A stretch of DNA of 25,933 nucleotides, taken from NCBI GenBank assembly GCA_964529445.1, contig CAZGWJ010000034.1:1-25933 (forward strand), given 5' to 3'. This stretch comes from CAZGWJ01 sp964529445. Lineage in GTDB: Bacteria > Oederibacteriota > Muellerivitia > Muellerivitales > Muellerivitaceae. The notes beneath the pieces are model-generated. The model searched no databases, had not been told where the DNA came from, and was given only the letters and a program-made list of their open reading frames with translations. The translations under genes were made by a program, and so were the position numbers. The stretch's first letter is position 1. Each line of letters starts with the position of its first letter. Below are positions 22,797 to 25,933 of the stretch, in pieces.

Positions 22797-24134
22797 TTAC
22801 AGCTTCGATTTCTTCAAGGTCAGGGTGAATCGCTTCAGGATGCGTTCGCGGGAGGAATACGTGGCCATCAGGTCGAACTCCAGGATGTAGAACCCGTCGG
22901 GCAGGGATGCATCCGGGATCCAGGCGAACTCTCTTTTCCCTTCCTCCCATTCCACGTTGTTCAAAAGGCTCGTGACCGGTTTGCCGGCATTGTCCTTCAC
23001 CGTCGCGTTCAGGGTGGCGCGTTCCGTGAGGACGAAGGGGAACCTCCAACCGGCTCCCTCCGCGACGGGCGCGAATCCGTCCGCGTCGGCACCCACCCAG
23101 AGATAATGGGCGCTTTTCTCTTCAGCCACGACGACCTGCCCCAACTGCTTGTTGATGGCGATTCCCCGGGGGTGGAGGAACTGGTGGCGATTCTCGCCCT
23201 CGCTGCCGAAGGAGCAGAGGTACTTCAGTTCCTTGTCGAATTTGCGCAGGCAGGAAGCGGCGATATCCGTGGCCACCACGTTGCCGTAGTAATCGAACGC
23301 GATGCCGGAGAGCGTCGCCGGACCGCCAGGAAGAAGGCCGCTCCTCGCGACGTTCATGAACTTCCCGTCCAGGGAATAGGTCGTCAGACGCTGCCCGGCC
23401 TGGTCGACGACCGCGATCCGATCGGCGAAAGGTCCCTCCCGGAAGAAGGTCCAAGCCTCCTTCGAGTCGATGACACAAAGGGCCTCAGGCCCGGTCAGGG
23501 ACACCCCCGTGGACAGGACGGACCACTTCCCTTGCCCCGACAGGACCTGGAGACGATGGTTCCCCGCGTCGGCTACGTAGAGGTTTCTCCGGGAATCGAA
23601 CGCGACCGCCGCGGGAGAGTCGAACTGGCCCGGTTCGGTGCCGGGCCCGCCCAGGGCCCGGGTCCACGTCAACTTGGTCCCATCGTGGTGGAGCAGGACG
23701 ATGCGGTGGTTCCCCGAATCCGCCACCGCCACGGTCCCGTCGGGATGGATGGCCACTCCCCGGGGATCGTTGAACTGGTCCTGTCCGGACCCGGCGGTCC
23801 CGAACTTGCGGATCTTCTTCAGGCTGGCGTTGTAGAACAGCTGGTTCGCCCCCGAATTGGCTCCCACGACGGTGATCTCCACGTCATCGAAGGGGTCCTT
23901 CGGGTCATCGTCGCTTTTCAGGAAGGCGCAGGCAACGCCACGGGGATCGTTGAACGAGGCGCCCGGCATCATGATGGACAACAGGGTCTGGTTGCCGCGG
24001 TACACGTTGCCGACGATGTGTCCATCCACGGGATACACATAGGTGGACGGCATGTTCTGGAGGATCTTGATGCCGGCCCAAGCCAGGCCGGCGATGAGCG
24101 TCAGCAGGAACGCCCCGAGAATTCCCTTGCGCAC
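22797..24134 (-). CDS. Membrane-anchored or secreted NHL-repeat protein
   Basis: 445 residues from a GTG at 24134, chosen because a G-rich ribosome-like site (GGGGG) is eight bases upstream and a signal or anchor segment follows at once (GILGAFLLTLIAGLAWAGI, 4-22). An ATG at 24299 is also in frame, overlaps the previous stop as ATGA, and would add 55 residues of basic sequence; its codons look less GC-biased at third positions, so I prefer the shorter form. Residues about 55-340 hold NHL propeller repeats (FNDPRGVAIHPDGTVAVADS at 121-140, FDSPAAVAF, HPRGIAIN). Residues about 370-445 resemble a FlgD-type Ig domain (ATVKDNAGKPV, LPDGFYILEF). NHL propellers bind proteins or ligands; none can be named. 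It sits between comEA-like and comEC genes on the same strand. Confidence 0.85.
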   Translation of the reverse strand: MRKGILGAFLLTLIAGLAWAGIKILQNMPSTYVYPVDGHIVGNVYRGNQTLLSIMMPGASFNDPRGVACAFLKSDDDPKDPFDDVEITVVGANSGANQLFYNASLKKIRKFGTAGSGQDQFNDPRGVAIHPDGTVAVADSGNHRIVLLHHDGTKLTWTRALGGPGTEPGQFDSPAAVAFDSRRNLYVADAGNHRLQVLSGQGKWSVLSTGVSLTGPEALCVIDSKEAWTFFREGPFADRIAVVDQAGQRLTTYSLDGKFMNVARSGLLPGGPATLSGIAFDYYGNVVATDIAASCLRKFDKELKYLCSFGSEGENRHQFLHPRGIAINKQLGQVVVAEEKSAHYLWVGADADGFAPVAEGAGWRFPFVLTERATLNATVKDNAGKPVTSLLNNVEWEEGKREFAWIPDASLPDGFYILEFDLMATYSSRERILKRFTLTLKKSKL

Positions 24135-24295
24135 GATGAAGACCCCCTTCTTCGAATCCGGCACGTCAGGACGACGGGATCCTTGAAACCGCTCCGCGAA
24201 CGCCTTCCGCAACGGACCCGGAACGACGTGCGGATCACCGCCCATTGGACGTCCGGATCGGCCGGAACGTTGCATCGACTCCTGTCCACTTCCCC

Positions 24296-24727
24296 TCATT
24301 CCGTCGGCGCGACGGCGGGGGCCTGGACGCGAGGGATGGGCGTCGGTTCCCGGGTCACGAACACGTAAGGACGGATCTCCCGGAGCCGCTTGCTCCCGAT
24401 CCCCGGTACGCGATCCAGTTCCCCCACGTCACGGAACATCCCGTTCAAGCGCCGGTACTGCACGATCCGGGCGGCCGTCACGCGCCCAATCGTGGGCACT
24501 CGAAGCAGATCCCGCTCGGAAGCCGCGTTGAGGTCGAGCGCCGGTCGAGCCGGAGCGGCGTCGAACTTGCGAACCCTCTGCTCGACGCGGTGGCGCACCT
24601 GTTCCTTTCCCGGCGAGGCGGGTTCACGGTGAAGATGGCGCACGGCGAGCACGCCGACACCGCAGAGGGACAAGAGGCCGACGAACAACAGCGCTTTCTT
24701 CTCGTGGGAGGTCAGGAAGATCGGCAT
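24296..24727 (-). CDS. ComEA-like helix-hairpin-helix protein
   Basis: 143 residues from the ATG at 24727; the frame opens upstream at a TTG (24787), but the ATG places the membrane anchor at 11-29 as expected. Residues about 64-123 carry the tandem helix-hairpin-helix DNA-binding motif of ComEA: LDLNAASERDLLRVPTIG (64-81), then FRDVGELDRVPGIGSKRL (98-115), then IRPYVFV. ComEA binds incoming double-stranded DNA outside the inner membrane and hands it to ComEC. The N-terminal SLBB domain of Bacillus ComEA is absent, as in the short Gram-negative types. No obvious ribosome site precedes the ATG. Its stop overlaps the alternative ATG of the NHL gene. Since comEC follows two genes on, a role in DNA uptake is well supported. 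Confidence 0.88.
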   Translation of the reverse strand: MPIFLTSHEKKALLFVGLLSLCGVGVLAVRHLHREPASPGKEQVRHRVEQRVRKFDAAPARPALDLNAASERDLLRVPTIGRVTAARIVQYRRLNGMFRDVGELDRVPGIGSKRLREIRPYVFVTREPTPIPRVQAPAVAPTE

Positions 24728-24850
24728 GATCGATGGAAAACTCCGTAGGGGGATGGGACAAGGCCGTGATTTTACCGCATTGGCCAAGGGAACAACTTCA
24801 TCTAATCATATTGACAACTTGTCGGACTGCCGCGCTTCCCCCCCTGCGGG
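24728..24850. other. Intergenic region between pth and the ComEA-like gene
   Basis: On the minus strand TAAAAT (24770-24775) could be a -10 element for the ComEA-like gene, but no good -35 hexamer lies at 17 bases. GACAA-CTTGTC-like symmetry occurs near 24811-24821. There is no strong pth terminator. Confidence 0.3.
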
Positions 24851-25447
24851 TCAAGCGGTTTCCGCGTCCTTGTTGAACTCCTGCATGGCGGCCTCGACGC
24901 CCTTCTTCAAAAGCGCCTCCACGGCGTCCGCCGCGCGCTGAACGGCCCGGTCGAGGAGAAGCCGCTCCTCCTTCGGGACCCTGGAGAGAACATGGTCGGC
25001 GCCCAGGAAAGGTGCCGCAGGCTTCCCGATGCCGATGCGCACGCGCGCGAAGTCGGAGGACCTCACCTTCTCGATGACGGAATCCATGCCGTGATGGCCG
25101 CCCGAGGACCCATCCGGCCGCACCCGCACCTTGCCCGGCGGGAGGTCCATGTCGTCGGTTACCACGATGAGTCGTGTCGGCGGGATCTTTCGGAACTTGA
25201 GGAAAGCCGAAACGGCCTTCCCCGATTCGTTCATGAAGGTCAAGGGAAGCAGGAGGTAGAGGTCGCCCAGGGACAGGCGGCACCGTGCCCATAGTCCATC
25301 GCCTTTCCTGGAAAAAGAAACGCCACGACGCTGGGCCAGGAGTTCGACGACCTGGCGACCGACGTTGTGGCGCGTTTTTTCGTACTCGGAACCCGGGTTG
25401 CCCAGACCCGCAACCACCCAGGCGGGGGACGGGAGGAGCGTTGCCAT
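24851..25447 (-). CDS. pth: Peptidyl-tRNA hydrolase
   Basis: A 198-residue cytoplasmic enzyme that cleaves peptidyl-tRNA released from stalled ribosomes. Family motifs in order: VVAGLGNPGSEYEKTRHNVG (11-30) with Asn17 and catalytic His27; LPLTFMNESG (67-76) with Asn73; TDDMDLPPGKVRVR (97-110) with Asp98 or Asp99; and SGGHHGMDSV (115-124). In E. coli Pth the last motif is GGHNG, whose Asn helps hold the substrate; here it is His, a position that also varies in other phyla. Length matches the family. It starts six bases after the rplY stop; the rplY-pth pair is common in bacteria and links ribosome and translation maintenance. No strong ribosome site is visible, so translation may be coupled to rplY. 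Confidence 0.95.
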   Translation of the reverse strand: MATLLPSPAWVVAGLGNPGSEYEKTRHNVGRQVVELLAQRRGVSFSRKGDGLWARCRLSLGDLYLLLPLTFMNESGKAVSAFLKFRKIPPTRLIVVTDDMDLPPGKVRVRPDGSSGGHHGMDSVIEKVRSSDFARVRIGIGKPAAPFLGADHVLSRVPKEERLLLDRAVQRAADAVEALLKKGVEAAMQEFNKDAETA

Positions 25448-25453
25448 GGCCCG

Positions 25454-25933
25454 TTATTTCTTGGCGGGCGCCTTCTCCTTCGCGGTCTCCTTGCTCTTGG
25501 CCGCTTCGGCAGCGCCTTCCTCGCCTTCCTTCTTCTTGGCGGTGATGACCTCCGGTTCGCCGGCAGCGGCCCCTTCGGCGGGAGCGGCCGCCGCTTCGCC
25601 TTCGGCGGGAACAGCGCCCGCGACCGGCGTCGGTGCAACCTCTTCGGCCATGGGAGCGGCGATCGAAAGCACGGCCGTCTTGGGGGAATCCAGGACCTGG
25701 ATCCCCTCGGGAAGCTTCAGGTCCGCCACGTGCAGGGATTGGGCGATCTGCAGGGCGGTGATATCCACCTCGATGGCCTGGGGGATCTGTCCCGGGAGAC
25801 AGAAGACCTCGATGGAGCGCTTGAAGAGCTGGAGCGTACCCCCGGCCTTCACGCCCTCGCAAACATCCGCGTTTTTCGGACGGACGGGGACCTTGACGCG
25901 CACCTTCTCGTCGAGCCGGACCTTCTGGAAATC
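25454..25933 (-). CDS. rplY: 50S ribosomal protein L25 (CTC type), C-terminal part
   Basis: The frame is open to the right edge, so the 5S rRNA-binding N-terminal domain is outside the window and 159 residues are seen. Starting at the edge, the visible protein runs DFQKVRLDEKVRVKVPVRP, the start of the TL5/CTC C-terminal beta domain of long L25 proteins, including FKRSIEVFCLPGQIPQAIEV and LPEGIQVLDSP. About 65 residues of Ala/Glu/Lys-rich tail follow, ending APAKK, which is usual for this family. The internal GTG at 25903 is not a start, since the frame continues upstream with conserved sequence. pth follows six bases downstream in the same direction. Confidence 0.93.
   Translation of the reverse strand, partial: DFQKVRLDEKVRVKVPVRPKNADVCEGVKAGGTLQLFKRSIEVFCLPGQIPQAIEVDITALQIAQSLHVADLKLPEGIQVLDSPKTAVLSIAAPMAEEVAPTPVAGAVPAEGEAAAAPAEGAAAGEPEVITAKKKEGEEGAAEAAKSKETAKEKAPAKK

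Noticed and set aside
8239..24368. Long plus-strand open frames opposite known genes (for example 8239-9750, 11808-13424, 13304-14911, 15229-16380, 21122-22438, 22620-24368)
   Set aside because: They lie antisense to nrdJ, pgi, the chemotaxis receptor, the desulfurase, comEC and the NHL gene. Their proteins are Arg/Gly/Asp-rich with no domains, as expected from GC-rich codon bias on the other strand.

Overview
The window looks like chromosomal DNA from a GC-rich, diderm (Gram-negative type) bacterium, most likely from an uncultivated lineage. The reasons are several lipoprotein-type signal peptides, a methyl-accepting chemotaxis protein, a B12-dependent ribonucleotide reductase, and secreted proteins built from long Thr-Pro linkers, beta-propellers and a FlgD-like C-terminal domain. 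I have seen such Thr-Pro linkers in poorly described candidate phyla, but the window has no rRNA gene, so I do not assign a phylum. Nearly every gene lies on the minus strand; the exception is a glutamine amidotransferase-like gene at 3427-4137.

Layout. (a) 1-8000 is a surface or exoprotein region: two lipoproteins sharing a repeated jelly-roll-like module (1-1035, cut by the window edge, and 1197-3182), the lone plus-strand amidotransferase, and a translationally coupled pair (7997-6618 then 6621-4180) of Thr-Pro-linker exoproteins, one with a PQQ-type propeller. (b) 8366-11505 holds nrdJ with its own terminator, a long leader and a promoter carrying an NrdR-box-like palindrome. (c) 11571-16937 holds pgi, a chemotaxis receptor, a cysteine desulfurase and a small lipoprotein, separated by three copies of an intergenic inverted-repeat element. 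(d) 16939-20047 is a probable operon: HU/IHF-like protein, a conserved hypothetical, then a TPR-SpoIID protein. (e) 20159-24727 is a DNA-uptake group: a ComEA-type helix-hairpin-helix protein, an NHL-repeat protein and ComEC. (f) 24851-25933 is the rplY-pth pair, rplY being cut by the right edge.

How the genes work together. NrdJ, Pgi, IscS/NifS-type desulfurase, L25 and Pth are housekeeping functions. ComEA and ComEC would form the periplasmic receptor and inner-membrane channel for DNA uptake, with an NHL protein encoded between them. The Thr-Pro proteins probably sit on or outside the cell, with binding domains held away from the surface by extended linkers.

The observations I rate highest are the inverted-repeat family, one arm of which encodes part of a lipoprotein signal peptide; the NrdR-like box inside the nrdJ promoter spacer; an HU-like protein lacking the usual intercalating proline and apparently made from a leaderless transcript; and the Thr-Pro exoprotein cluster with an unidentified helical C-terminal domain. 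I found no tRNA, rRNA, CRISPR array, transposase or phage gene.
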